A DNA stretch of 64,000 nt from Verrucomicrobiota bacterium (GCA_016199985.1 JACQFQ010000030.1:62001-126000); one strand, 5' to 3'; shown: positions 21,840 through 30,825, counted from the first letter of the stretch. The notes: generated from the sequence alone by a model not told the origin. Numbers and translations are program-made.

Positions 21840-21878
21840 ACGAATCGCAATGGAAAACAGCGCGTTCGGCCGCCCGGG

Positions 21879-22514
21879 TCAGGCGTTCTTCAGAACAATG
21901 TGGGTCACGACGTTCCCGGCGTCGCGGCATCGGTCGATGACCTTCTCCAGCAGCTCGAAAATGTCCTTCAGGGCGATGACCTTTGTGGCTTCGTGCCGAC
22001 CGCTGTAAAGGTCCTTCAGGATCTCCAGGATCAGCTTGTCGGCGTCGCCCTCGACCTGCTGCAGCTCGCTGTTGAGCCGCTTGGCCTCCTCCAGCTGGCC
22101 CGAGCCCAACCCGCGCAACAGCTTCACCAAGTGGACCACGCGCTGCGTCGCGGCGTCCATCAGTTCCGTGTGGCGCGAGAAATCGGTGCCTCGGATGATC
22201 GTGGCGCTGATGATGAAACGCTCCGCGATCTTCTCCACCGTCTTCGGAATCTTGTACAGCGCCGCGCTCAGCACCTCGATGTCCTCGCGCTCCAACTGCG
22301 ACACGAAGGTGTTCACGAGCGCCTCGTTGATCTGCGCCGTGATGCGCTTGTCCGCTTCCTTCAACTCGTGGAAGCCATCCAACGTGGGCGTCACGTTCGT
22401 GTTCTTCAGAGTCTGGTTCAGTTTCTGGACGCTTTGGCGCGCTTCCTCGGCGCTGGCCTCCAGCAGCTCAAAGAAACGGTCGTCCTTACCCAAGAGTTTC
22501 TGCAGGGAAAACAT
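21879..22514 (-). CDS. DUF47/PhoU-like Pit accessory protein, copy B
   Basis: ALYKIPKTVEKIAERFII...VIDRCRDAGNVVTHIVLKN; paralogue of 21213-21839. Confidence 0.88.
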   Translation of the reverse strand: MFSLQKLLGKDDRFFELLEASAEEARQSVQKLNQTLKNTNVTPTLDGFHELKEADKRITAQINEALVNTFVSQLEREDIEVLSAALYKIPKTVEKIAERFIISATIIRGTDFSRHTELMDAATQRVVHLVKLLRGLGSGQLEEAKRLNSELQQVEGDADKLILEILKDLYSGRHEATKVIALKDIFELLEKVIDRCRDAGNVVTHIVLKNA

Positions 22515-22545
22515 AGCGACCCGATGTCAGCCATCCGTCACCTGT

Positions 22546-22600
22546 TTGTCACGAATCATATTGTAACTCTAGTGTCACGTATATGTTACGGAATGGTGAC
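22546..22600 (+). promoter_or_regulatory. Pho-box-like tandem 11-bp repeats in the divergent DUF47/phoU promoter region
   Basis: TTGTCAC (22546), TTGTAAC (22561), GTGTCAC (22572), ATGTTAC (22583); the last three are spaced exactly 11 bp. Confidence 0.55.
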
Positions 22601-22833
22601 ATTCACGACATTGTCTAGGTGTTTCTCCTCATTTGACGCGAGGCGCCCCTCGTTGATGTCACTCATTAAAGGGACATCTCATTTCATAATCGGGACATCG
22701 TAGGGCTGACCAAGGAATCATCGGCCGCGCTCAGCGCTCCGACTTCGCAGGCGTTGTTACGTGAACGTCACTCCTGCGCCATGGCTGCGTAACAGCCGTC
22801 CGCTAATTGTGTTCCAGAATCAACTGAAGCGAT

Positions 22834-23931
22834 ATGGGAACGCATTACGAGCAGTCGATGCAGCGGGACGTTGACCGGATCCAGGGCAAGGTTTCCGAGA
22901 TGGCCGCGCTGGCGGAAGGGGCGTTGGAGGCGTGTCTGAAGGGGCTGCTGGATCGCAATCGCCAGATCGCGTACTCGATCATTCTGCGCGATCGGCGGAT
23001 CGACGAGCTGGAGAAGGAAATTGATCGGCTGTGCCTCGAGTTCATCGTCCGGCAGCAGCCGGTGGCCCGGCCGTTGCGCTTCGCCTATGTCACCATCAAG
23101 ATCAATCAAGAGATTGAGCGCATTGGCGACTACGCCGAGAGCATCGCGCGCCAGATTCTGAAGGTTTCCACCCTGCCGGCCCCCATTCCCCTTCAGCGAT
23201 ACCGCCAGATCGCGGCGCTCTCGATCCCGATGTTTCGCAACGCGGTCCGGGCCTACCTGCAAGGGGACGAGGCGTTGGCGCGATCCACGATGGCGACGGA
23301 GGAGGAAGTGGACGACTTGAAGAGCGCGATCAACGCGGAGCTCGTGCAACTGCGCCAGGAGGACAAGATTCCGCTGAAGGCTTTGACGCCCCTCATGACG
23401 ATCGCCCGCCGATTCGAGCGCGTTTCCGATCAAGCCAAGAACATCTGCGAGGAAACCCTCTACATGGTCACGGGGGAGTATCAGAAGCATTTGGGCGGGG
23501 ATGTCTGGCGGATGGTGTTCATCGACGCCCACAACTCCTGCGCCAGCCAGATGGCCGAGGCGATCGGCCACTCCCTGGGAAAGCCCCAGTTTGTTTTCTC
23601 CAGCGCCGGGGCCGAGCCGGGGCCGATCGATCCGGAACTCGTCGTCTTTCTCAAGGGCAAGGGGCTCGACATTTCGAACGCGGTCCCCAAGACGCCCGAG
23701 CAGGTGCCGAACTGGGAGTTCAGCCAGATCCGCGTTGCCCTGGATCCCGCCGCCAAGAGGTTCTTTCCGTCCGGGAACCGAACGGTGTGCCTGGATTGGG
23801 CCCTCCCCGACGCCGCGCGGGTTTCGGGCTCGCCTGAGCAAAGGGCGGCCGCCTACGAGGCTGCCTATCAATTCCTGCTCGAACACATCACAGCGCTGGT
23901 GAACGCGGTTCTGAGCGACAAGATTCCCTGA
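22834..23931 (+). CDS. phoU: PhoU domain protein with C-terminal arsenate-reductase/LMW-phosphatase-like domain lacking catalytic residues
   Basis: N-terminus YEQSMQRDVDRIQGKVSEMAALAEGALE...; C-terminus VFIDAHNSCASQMAEAIGHSLGKPQFVFSSAGAEPGPIDP. Confidence 0.87.
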   Translation: MGTHYEQSMQRDVDRIQGKVSEMAALAEGALEACLKGLLDRNRQIAYSIILRDRRIDELEKEIDRLCLEFIVRQQPVARPLRFAYVTIKINQEIERIGDYAESIARQILKVSTLPAPIPLQRYRQIAALSIPMFRNAVRAYLQGDEALARSTMATEEEVDDLKSAINAELVQLRQEDKIPLKALTPLMTIARRFERVSDQAKNICEETLYMVTGEYQKHLGGDVWRMVFIDAHNSCASQMAEAIGHSLGKPQFVFSSAGAEPGPIDPELVVFLKGKGLDISNAVPKTPEQVPNWEFSQIRVALDPAAKRFFPSGNRTVCLDWALPDAARVSGSPEQRAAAYEAAYQFLLEHITALVNAVLSDKIP

Positions 23932-23963
23932 CCTTCCACCTCAACAACCAAACCAAGCAAACC

Positions 23964-24908
23964 ATGATCCCAAGACTCAATCCCAAGACGCTTCTGGCGC
24001 CCACCGTGGCCTGCCTCGCCGCCGCCCTCATGGGCGTTGGATGCGGCGGGGACTCGCCCCCTCCCGCTCCGGCCAAGGGCGAGGCCGCCGCGCCCGCCGC
24101 GCCCGTGAAGAAGAAGACCATCGCCAACATTGGCTCCGACACGATGGTGAATCTCGCCGCCGCTTGGGCGGAGGCTTACGGCCAAGTGGACAAATCGGTC
24201 TCTGTCGAAGTCAACGGCGGCGGCTCCGGCACGGGGATGGCGGCCTTGATCAACGGCACCTGCGATCTTGCGAACAGCAGCCGCAAAATCGAGGAGAAGG
24301 AAGTCGCCGAGCTGAAGACCAAGATGAACAAGGAAGCCAAGGAGTTCATGGTCGGCTACGACGCGCTCTCGATCTTCGTCCACAAGGACAGTCCGCTGAC
24401 CGAAATCTCCATGGATCAGCTGGGCGAGATCTACAGGGATGGCGGCAAGATCACCAAGTGGTCGGACCTGGGCGTCACGGTGCCTGGCGCCAAGGGCGAT
24501 GAGATCATTCGCGTGAGCCGTCAGAACAACTCCGGAACCTACCACTACTTCAAGGAAGCGGTCGTCGGCAAGAAGAGCGAGTTCAAGCTCGGATCCCTCG
24601 ATATGAACGGCTCCAAGGATGTCGTCGACCTCATTTCCAAGACCCCCAACGCGATTGGCTACTCGGGGATGGGCTATGCCACCGCGGAGGTCAAGCAGCT
24701 GAAGGTCTCGAAGAAGAAGGGCGAGCCGGGCATCGCTCCGAGTATTGCCACCACCCTCGACAAGACTTATCCCATCGCGCGTCCGATGTTCGTCTACACC
24801 GCGGGCGAGCCGCCCGAACATGTGAAGAAATACATCGACTGGATCCTTTCGGACGCGGGACAGAAGATCATCGAAACCACGGGCTACGTTCCTTTGCCCA
24901 AGAAGTAA
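23964..24908 (+). CDS. pstS: Phosphate ABC transporter substrate-binding lipoprotein
   Basis: Lipobox-like LMGVGCGG; IGSDTMVNLAAAWAEAYGQ, GGGSGTGMAALINGTCDLANSSR, VSRQNNSGTYHYFKE. Confidence 0.95.
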   Translation: MIPRLNPKTLLAPTVACLAAALMGVGCGGDSPPPAPAKGEAAAPAAPVKKKTIANIGSDTMVNLAAAWAEAYGQVDKSVSVEVNGGGSGTGMAALINGTCDLANSSRKIEEKEVAELKTKMNKEAKEFMVGYDALSIFVHKDSPLTEISMDQLGEIYRDGGKITKWSDLGVTVPGAKGDEIIRVSRQNNSGTYHYFKEAVVGKKSEFKLGSLDMNGSKDVVDLISKTPNAIGYSGMGYATAEVKQLKVSKKKGEPGIAPSIATTLDKTYPIARPMFVYTAGEPPEHVKKYIDWILSDAGQKIIETTGYVPLPKK

Positions 24909-24950
24909 GGGTCCTGCCCCGGCTGGGCGGCCCGACCCTGGAAACAACGA

Positions 24951-25844
24951 ATGACCTCGAAGCGTGGAACGCTGGACCTGCTGTCGGAACGAGCCATCGA
25001 GGCTCTCATCCGATTGTGCGGCATCAGCGCGATCCTCTTTGTCTTCGGGATCTTCTTCTTCGTGTTTCGGGAAGGCGCGCCCTTCCTCCGGCATTTGGAT
25101 TTGGGGGAGTTCCTGTTCAGCAAGTCCTGGATCCCCACCTCCCAAACCGTTCCGAAGTACGGGGTGGGGGCCCTGATCGTCGGCAGCCTGAGCGTCACCG
25201 CGGTCGCGATGGCGATCGCGGTGCCCTTCGGGCTTGGCGCGGCGGTCTTCATCTCCGAGTTCTGCGGCAGGAAGACCAAGGAGACGCTCAAGATCGTGAT
25301 CGAGCTGCTCGCCGCGATTCCCAGCGTGGTCTGGGGTTTCGTGGGCCTCAGCGTGATGAGCCCGCTCCTGATCAACACATTCCACACCCCGATCGGCGTG
25401 AACATGCTGAACGGCGCGCTGCTCCTCGCGCTGATGAGCGTGCCGATCATGGTAAGCATTGGCGAAGACGCGTTGAAGGCCGTGCCCGACAGCTTCAGGG
25501 AGGCCGCGATCGCGCTGGGCGCGACGCGATGGCAGATGGTCTATCGGGTGCTGCTGCCCGCGTCCAAGAACGGGCTTCTGGCGGCGGTGCTCCTGGGCGT
25601 CGGCCGCGCGATCGGCGAGACCATGGCGGTGCTGATGGCGACGGGCCATTCGGTTCGAATCCCCACCAGCATCTTCGATCCCGTCCGCACGCTCACCGCC
25701 ACCATCGCCGCCGAGCTCGGGGAGACCTCTAAGGGCTCGGACCACTACCAGGTGCTGTTTCTGATCGGAGTCCTGCTGTTCACCATCACCTTCATCGTCA
25801 ACCTGACCGCGGACCTGGTGGTCAAGGGCATCCGAAAGCAATAG
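24951..25844 (+). CDS. pstC: Phosphate ABC transporter permease PstC
   Basis: EALKAVPDSFREAAIALGATRWQMVYRVLLPASKNGLLAAVLLGVGRAIGETMAVLMATG. Confidence 0.95.
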   Translation: MTSKRGTLDLLSERAIEALIRLCGISAILFVFGIFFFVFREGAPFLRHLDLGEFLFSKSWIPTSQTVPKYGVGALIVGSLSVTAVAMAIAVPFGLGAAVFISEFCGRKTKETLKIVIELLAAIPSVVWGFVGLSVMSPLLINTFHTPIGVNMLNGALLLALMSVPIMVSIGEDALKAVPDSFREAAIALGATRWQMVYRVLLPASKNGLLAAVLLGVGRAIGETMAVLMATGHSVRIPTSIFDPVRTLTATIAAELGETSKGSDHYQVLFLIGVLLFTITFIVNLTADLVVKGIRKQ

Positions 25845-25848
25845 CGCC

Positions 25849-26778
25849 ATGACTTCACGAGCCTCGCATCTTGCGGTCGCGACCTTCGCCGGGACGCCCT
25901 TCGTCCGACGGAAGGAGCGAAACGAAATGGTCGCGAAGTGCTTTTTCGGGATGATGGCGGCCGCGATGATTGTGCCGCTCATCCTCATCGTGGGCTACAT
26001 CGTCGTCCAGGGATGGCCCCTTCTTTCCTGGGAGTTTCTCACCACCAATCCGCGCGGCGGCGGCGTGCGCGGCGGTGTCTGGTCGGCTCTGATCGGCACC
26101 CTCTACCTCGTGGGCTTCTCGCTGCTCATCTCGGCGCCCATCGGAGTGCTCGCCGCGGTGTACTTGAACGAGTACGCGCGCGACAACTGGTTCACGCGCG
26201 TCGTGAATCTGGCCGTCGTGAACCTCGCGGGCGTTCCGAGCATTGTCCACGGGCTCTTCGGCCTCGGGGCCTTTGTTTACTTCGCGAACCTCAACGAGGG
26301 GAAGAAGTCGATCATCGCGGCCGCGCTCACCCTGGCCGTGATGACGCTGCCAGTGATCATCGCCTCGACCAAGGAGGCGCTGTCCAGCGTGCCTGTTTCC
26401 TTTCGCGAGGCCTGCTGGAACGTCGGCGCGACCCGCTGGCAGACCATCTGGCGGATCGTGCTGCCCAACTCCATCAGCGGCATCCTGACCGGAGTGATCC
26501 TCCAGGTCTCCCGAACCGCGGGCGAGACGGCCCCCGTGATGCTCACGGGAGTCACGACCTGGAAGATGATCGAAAGCACGGGCTGGCTGCTGTATCACCC
26601 GGTGAAGGACCAGTGCATGGCGTTGTCCATGCATCTCTACTACATCGCGACGCAGGCGAGCGGCGCTCCCAAGGCGCTTCCCTTCGCGATCGCGACCGTG
26701 CTGGTCGGCGCGGTCGTGCTCGTCAACGCCACCGCGATCATTTTCCGCATCTACCTCCGATCCCGAAAGAAATGGTAG
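25849..26778 (+). CDS. pstA: Phosphate ABC transporter permease PstA
   Basis: EALSSVPVSFREACWNVGATRWQTIWRIVLPNSISGILTGVILQVSRTAGETAPVMLTG. Confidence 0.95.
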   Translation: MTSRASHLAVATFAGTPFVRRKERNEMVAKCFFGMMAAAMIVPLILIVGYIVVQGWPLLSWEFLTTNPRGGGVRGGVWSALIGTLYLVGFSLLISAPIGVLAAVYLNEYARDNWFTRVVNLAVVNLAGVPSIVHGLFGLGAFVYFANLNEGKKSIIAAALTLAVMTLPVIIASTKEALSSVPVSFREACWNVGATRWQTIWRIVLPNSISGILTGVILQVSRTAGETAPVMLTGVTTWKMIESTGWLLYHPVKDQCMALSMHLYYIATQASGAPKALPFAIATVLVGAVVLVNATAIIFRIYLRSRKKW

Positions 26779-26783
26779 CGACC

Positions 26784-27590
26784 ATGCCCAACCCGAATGT
26801 TTCCACTTTCTCCGCGTCCGTCGGAGCCCCGCCCGTGTCGCCCAAGGTCGAGGTCCGGGACCTTCGACTGGCCTACGGGGCCAAGGAGGTGCTCCACGGC
26901 ATCTCGTTCCACATCGATCCGAACGAGATCCTGGGCGTGATCGGACCGGCCCAGTCCGGCAAGACCTCCCTGCTGCGCTGCGTCAATCGCACCATCGACT
27001 TCACGGCGAGCGCCAGGACCTCGGGGGTTGTGAAGGTCGACGGAGAGGATGTTCGAACGTTGCGCGATGTGTACGGGCTTCGGCGCAAGATCGGGATGGT
27101 GGCCCCGCTCCCCGTGGGCCTGCCGCTGAGCATCTACGACAACGTCGCGTTCGCGCCGCGCGCCGCTGGGCTGCGCGACAAGGGGCGGCTTAACGACCTG
27201 GTTGAACGCTGCCTGACCCAGGCCGCGCTCTGGGACGAGGTGAAGGATAGGCTCGATTCCCTCGGCACCAAGCTTTCCGGCGGACAGCAGCAGCGCCTCA
27301 CCATCGCGAGGGCGCTCTCCCATGAGCCCGAGATTCTGTGCCTCGACGAGTTCAGCATCGCCATCGATCCCGTCACCACCATGAGGATCGAGGATGTTCT
27401 CAAGGAGCTGCGCCGAAACATGACCATCATTCTCGTGACCAATTTGGTGCAGCAGGCGCGACGGCTCGCCAACCGGACCATGTTCCTCTGGAACGGCGAG
27501 ATCATCGAGATCGATCGGACGGAGGCGATGTTCAGCGACAGCCCCAAAGACAAACGCACCTACGACTATGTCAACGGCATCTTTGGCTAA
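26784..27590 (+). CDS. pstB: Phosphate ABC transporter ATP-binding protein, first paralogue (PstB1)
   Basis: Walker A GPAQSGKTS, signature LSGGQQQRL, Walker B ILCLDEFSIAID; Q-loop (GMVAPLPVG) and H-loop (LVTNLVQQA) altered. Confidence 0.92.
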   Translation: MPNPNVSTFSASVGAPPVSPKVEVRDLRLAYGAKEVLHGISFHIDPNEILGVIGPAQSGKTSLLRCVNRTIDFTASARTSGVVKVDGEDVRTLRDVYGLRRKIGMVAPLPVGLPLSIYDNVAFAPRAAGLRDKGRLNDLVERCLTQAALWDEVKDRLDSLGTKLSGGQQQRLTIARALSHEPEILCLDEFSIAIDPVTTMRIEDVLKELRRNMTIILVTNLVQQARRLANRTMFLWNGEIIEIDRTEAMFSDSPKDKRTYDYVNGIFG

Positions 27591-28389
27591 GCCCCAGCCG
27601 CAGGAGGGGTCCCCGACGATGGCCGGCCCCCCCCACGGCATCACCACCCGGGATCTCTGTCTTTGGTACGCGAAGTTTCAGGCGCTGAAGAACATCACCG
27701 TCCGGATACGACACGGAATCATCACCTCCCTGATCGGCCCCAGCGGCTGCGGCAAGACGACCTTCCTTCGTTGCCTCAACCGCGTGAACGAGCGCTACGG
27801 GTATGTCACCACTCAGGGAGAGATCCAGATTCATGGAAAGAACATCTATGACGCCGACGTCTCGCTGATCGAGCTGCGAAAGCAGGTGGGCATGGTCTTC
27901 CAGCGGCCCAATCCGCTTCCGATCTCCATCTACGAGAACGTGGTTTTTGGGTTGCGCATTCACAACGAGAAGAAAGCTTCCCGGAGCGAGTTGGACGCGG
28001 CGGTGGAGAAGTCGCTGACCGAGGTCGGCCTGTGGAACGATCTCAAGGACCGCCTGCAGGCGAGGGCCACCAGCCTTCAGCTGGAGCAGCAGCAAAAGCT
28101 GTGCATCGCCCGGCTGCTCCCCCTCAAGCCCGACCTCATCCTGATGGACGAGCCCTGCAGCTCCCTCGACGTCGAAGGCACCCGGGCGATCGAGGAGCTC
28201 ATGCGCGAGCTTCGCGGTCGCTACACGATCGTGATCGTGACCCACAACATGGCCCAGGCTCGGCGCGCCAGCGATGAATGCATCTTCATGCTTCTGGGCG
28301 AGCTGGTGGAGCACTCCCGAACCGAGGACCTGTTTCTCTCGCCCAAGGACTCCAAGACCGCCGATTACATCGAAGGCCGATACGGGTAG
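27568..28389 (+). CDS. pstB: Phosphate ABC transporter ATP-binding protein, second paralogue (PstB2)
   Basis: Walker A GPSGCGKTT, Q-loop GMVFQRPNP, Walker B LILMDEPCSSLD, H-loop IVTHNMAQA; signature degenerate (SLQLEQQQKL). Alternative ATG at 27619. Confidence 0.92.
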   Translation: MSTASLAKPQPQEGSPTMAGPPHGITTRDLCLWYAKFQALKNITVRIRHGIITSLIGPSGCGKTTFLRCLNRVNERYGYVTTQGEIQIHGKNIYDADVSLIELRKQVGMVFQRPNPLPISIYENVVFGLRIHNEKKASRSELDAAVEKSLTEVGLWNDLKDRLQARATSLQLEQQQKLCIARLLPLKPDLILMDEPCSSLDVEGTRAIEELMRELRGRYTIVIVTHNMAQARRASDECIFMLLGELVEHSRTEDLFLSPKDSKTADYIEGRYG

Positions 28390-28426
28390 CTCGGATGCCC
28401 CGCGCTCCATGAGATTGTTCGCGGGC

Positions 28427-30775
28427 TCAGCGGGCGGGCCAGCTCAGGTGGCGTTGCAGAAAGTCGAAGGTTCCCTTGCCGTTGATGGCGTGAGGTCCGT
28501 TGAAGAACTCGATCTCCGCGCGCTCCGGAATCCCCAGCTTCACGTAGAGCCGACGAACACGCGCGAACTCGTGCGCCACCCACTCGTCCGGCGCCACGCC
28601 GTCGTCGTGTCCCCTCTCCACCATGAACGGCCTGGGCGCGATGAGCGCCGCCATCTCCGCGTAGCTGAGGGTATGCCCCATATTCCATTCCGGCATCTCA
28701 TACTCGTTCGTGAAGAGATAGCTGTAGGCGGCGTCGGTCGTCGCGTTCTTGCGGATCCATTCGTTGAAGTCGGCGGAGCAGATGGAAAGACAGTAGCCGT
28801 CGAGGAGCGCGGGAACGCGCATCGCCGTCTTGCCTCCATAGCTGATTCCATAAAAGCCGATGCGGCCGGCGTCCACGAAAGGTTGAGCGCCCAACCATTC
28901 CAGGATTCGCGCGTGCTGCGCGACGATGACGGAGAACAGGGAGCGTTGAAGCGGATTCGCCTTGCGCTGCAACACCCGGAATTGATCGTGACCCCGATAA
29001 GGATTGTGCGGGGAGAAAACAACGAATCCCCTGCGCGCCAGCTGGGAGGCGAACGCTTTGTAGCCTCGGTATGGGTCCGACTTGGGATCTTCGATCACGG
29101 GATCCCAGGGGAGTCCCTCCAGCCCATGCTGACAGACCACCACCGGGCGATGCTCGCCCGGTTTCAGGTCCGTCGGGAGCAGCAGCGCTCCCCACGCGAA
29201 CACATCCGGCCAGACATCCAATGTCACGTCGTAGGCCGTCCAGTTCGCGTTGGACTCGATCAGGCGGCTGCGGGGACGCGCGGGCTGGGTTGCCGCCGGG
29301 AAGCGCCCGATCACCGTGTCCCAAAGCTCCTCGCGAAACGGGCGAGTCGTCTCTTTCCACGCGGTCGCGTCCCGCAGAGGAACGGCTTTCAAGAAATGGC
29401 GATCGCGCGCGGACTCCGATTCGCGCATCAACCGCTGCGTGTGCTGGACGAGCTCGTCGAGCTGCGCCCTCTGCCGCTGCCCGGAGTCGAATTCGCGTCG
29501 CGCGTCCACCGGAGCGGTCCCGGGTTCGGCCAGCGATCCGTCCAGCGCGCCCAGGGCCTCGAGAAACAGGGTCATTGTCTTGTCGGAGCCAAAGGCCACC
29601 GTTGAGCCCTCGCTCCCGTTGACCAGTTGAATCCACCGCCCGGCCCATGGCGCCGACATCAGCTTCCCGGCGCGACCGACCTCCGCTTCCATCGTGGCGA
29701 ACTGGGGCGTCTGCCCGGCGCCGGGCGCGGCGCCGGAGCGGCCGTCGTGAGGCGGCGGCGGACCCGGGATGCCGGGCGATTCGCTGTGCTCCACGATCAA
29801 TGCGCGAGGCGCCACAAGGCTTGCGATCTCGGCGTCGCCGAACTCGCGTAGAAGCCCGAACACATTGTGATAGATGGGCTCGGACCAAACCTTCTGTCGC
29901 GAGTCGAAGTAACCGCTCACAACCGTCGCGTGAATGCGATCATCCAATGCCGCCGCATGCAGCGCCAGCAGGCCCCCCTCCGCGTATCCGACAACGCCGA
30001 TCTTCACCGGCGGACCTTGCGCGTTCTGCTTCTCGAACCAGTCGACGCCGGCGAGGATTTTTTGCGCCTCGTAGCCGATGACGTGGCGTCCGAGCTCGAA
30101 CGCCTGGCGATACAGCCATTCCCGATGCGGCTGATTGGTGAAACGATTCAGGCGTGAGCTGCCCGAAAACGTGTCCGAGCGGCTGATCAGCACGGGGACC
30201 AGCACCTGGCAGCCGGACTCGGCAAGCCTGCGGGCGAACTGCGACCGGGGATCCACGCCCGCCGCAAGCCCGAAGAGCATCTCGGGAGTCTGATCGGCGT
30301 CGGACAGCGCCACCACCCGGGCGCGAATCGGCGTCTTGGGCTCCGCCACCAGTCCCTCCGCCCACACGTCTTCGAACACGGGCCATCTCACGGCCCAGAT
30401 GCGGATGCGGTCGGTCTCAGCCACCAAGGCGGGGTCGCGCGTGGAGCTGACGTAGGAGAGCGATCGGAAGGGAACCCTGGCGTCGACCGCCCCGATGGCG
30501 TTGCGGAGATGATCCCGCTGCGGCGCCACGGAGCGGAGGTAAGCGCCCGCCGATGTCATGTCCCGCCGCCACAGCGACGCGCGCCGCTCGATGGAGCGAT
30601 CGATCTCGCGCATCAGGAATCGGTCGATGCCCGCAACCATCGCGGCCGAACGATCCTCATCGGAGGCGAGAAGCTCAGTCCCCTCGAGCGTCGGAGCCGC
30701 GGCGGCGCGCAAGGAGGGGCCATGCGACAGAAGCAAGCAGGCAAGGCAGGACGAGATCCATTTCATGAGAGGCAT
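28427..30775 (-). CDS. Large secreted protein with two alpha/beta-hydrolase-like domains (acetyl-xylan-esterase-like)
   Basis: C-terminal half RIGFYGISYGGKTAMR with ...GHDDGVAPDEW...FFNGPHAINGKGTFDFLQRHL; N-terminal half VVGYAEGGLLALHAA. Confidence 0.8.
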   Translation of the reverse strand: MPLMKWISSCLACLLLSHGPSLRAAAAPTLEGTELLASDEDRSAAMVAGIDRFLMREIDRSIERRASLWRRDMTSAGAYLRSVAPQRDHLRNAIGAVDARVPFRSLSYVSSTRDPALVAETDRIRIWAVRWPVFEDVWAEGLVAEPKTPIRARVVALSDADQTPEMLFGLAAGVDPRSQFARRLAESGCQVLVPVLISRSDTFSGSSRLNRFTNQPHREWLYRQAFELGRHVIGYEAQKILAGVDWFEKQNAQGPPVKIGVVGYAEGGLLALHAAALDDRIHATVVSGYFDSRQKVWSEPIYHNVFGLLREFGDAEIASLVAPRALIVEHSESPGIPGPPPPHDGRSGAAPGAGQTPQFATMEAEVGRAGKLMSAPWAGRWIQLVNGSEGSTVAFGSDKTMTLFLEALGALDGSLAEPGTAPVDARREFDSGQRQRAQLDELVQHTQRLMRESESARDRHFLKAVPLRDATAWKETTRPFREELWDTVIGRFPAATQPARPRSRLIESNANWTAYDVTLDVWPDVFAWGALLLPTDLKPGEHRPVVVCQHGLEGLPWDPVIEDPKSDPYRGYKAFASQLARRGFVVFSPHNPYRGHDQFRVLQRKANPLQRSLFSVIVAQHARILEWLGAQPFVDAGRIGFYGISYGGKTAMRVPALLDGYCLSICSADFNEWIRKNATTDAAYSYLFTNEYEMPEWNMGHTLSYAEMAALIAPRPFMVERGHDDGVAPDEWVAHEFARVRRLYVKLGIPERAEIEFFNGPHAINGKGTFDFLQRHLSWPAR

Positions 30776-30825
30776 TGCGGTTGCTCGAATGCCTACGCCT
30801 GAGGCCCGCGCGGGTCGAGGCCAAA

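Noticed and set aside
23868-25988. 706-aa minus-strand ORF opposite pstS/pstC
   Set aside because: Antisense to two unambiguous pst genes.
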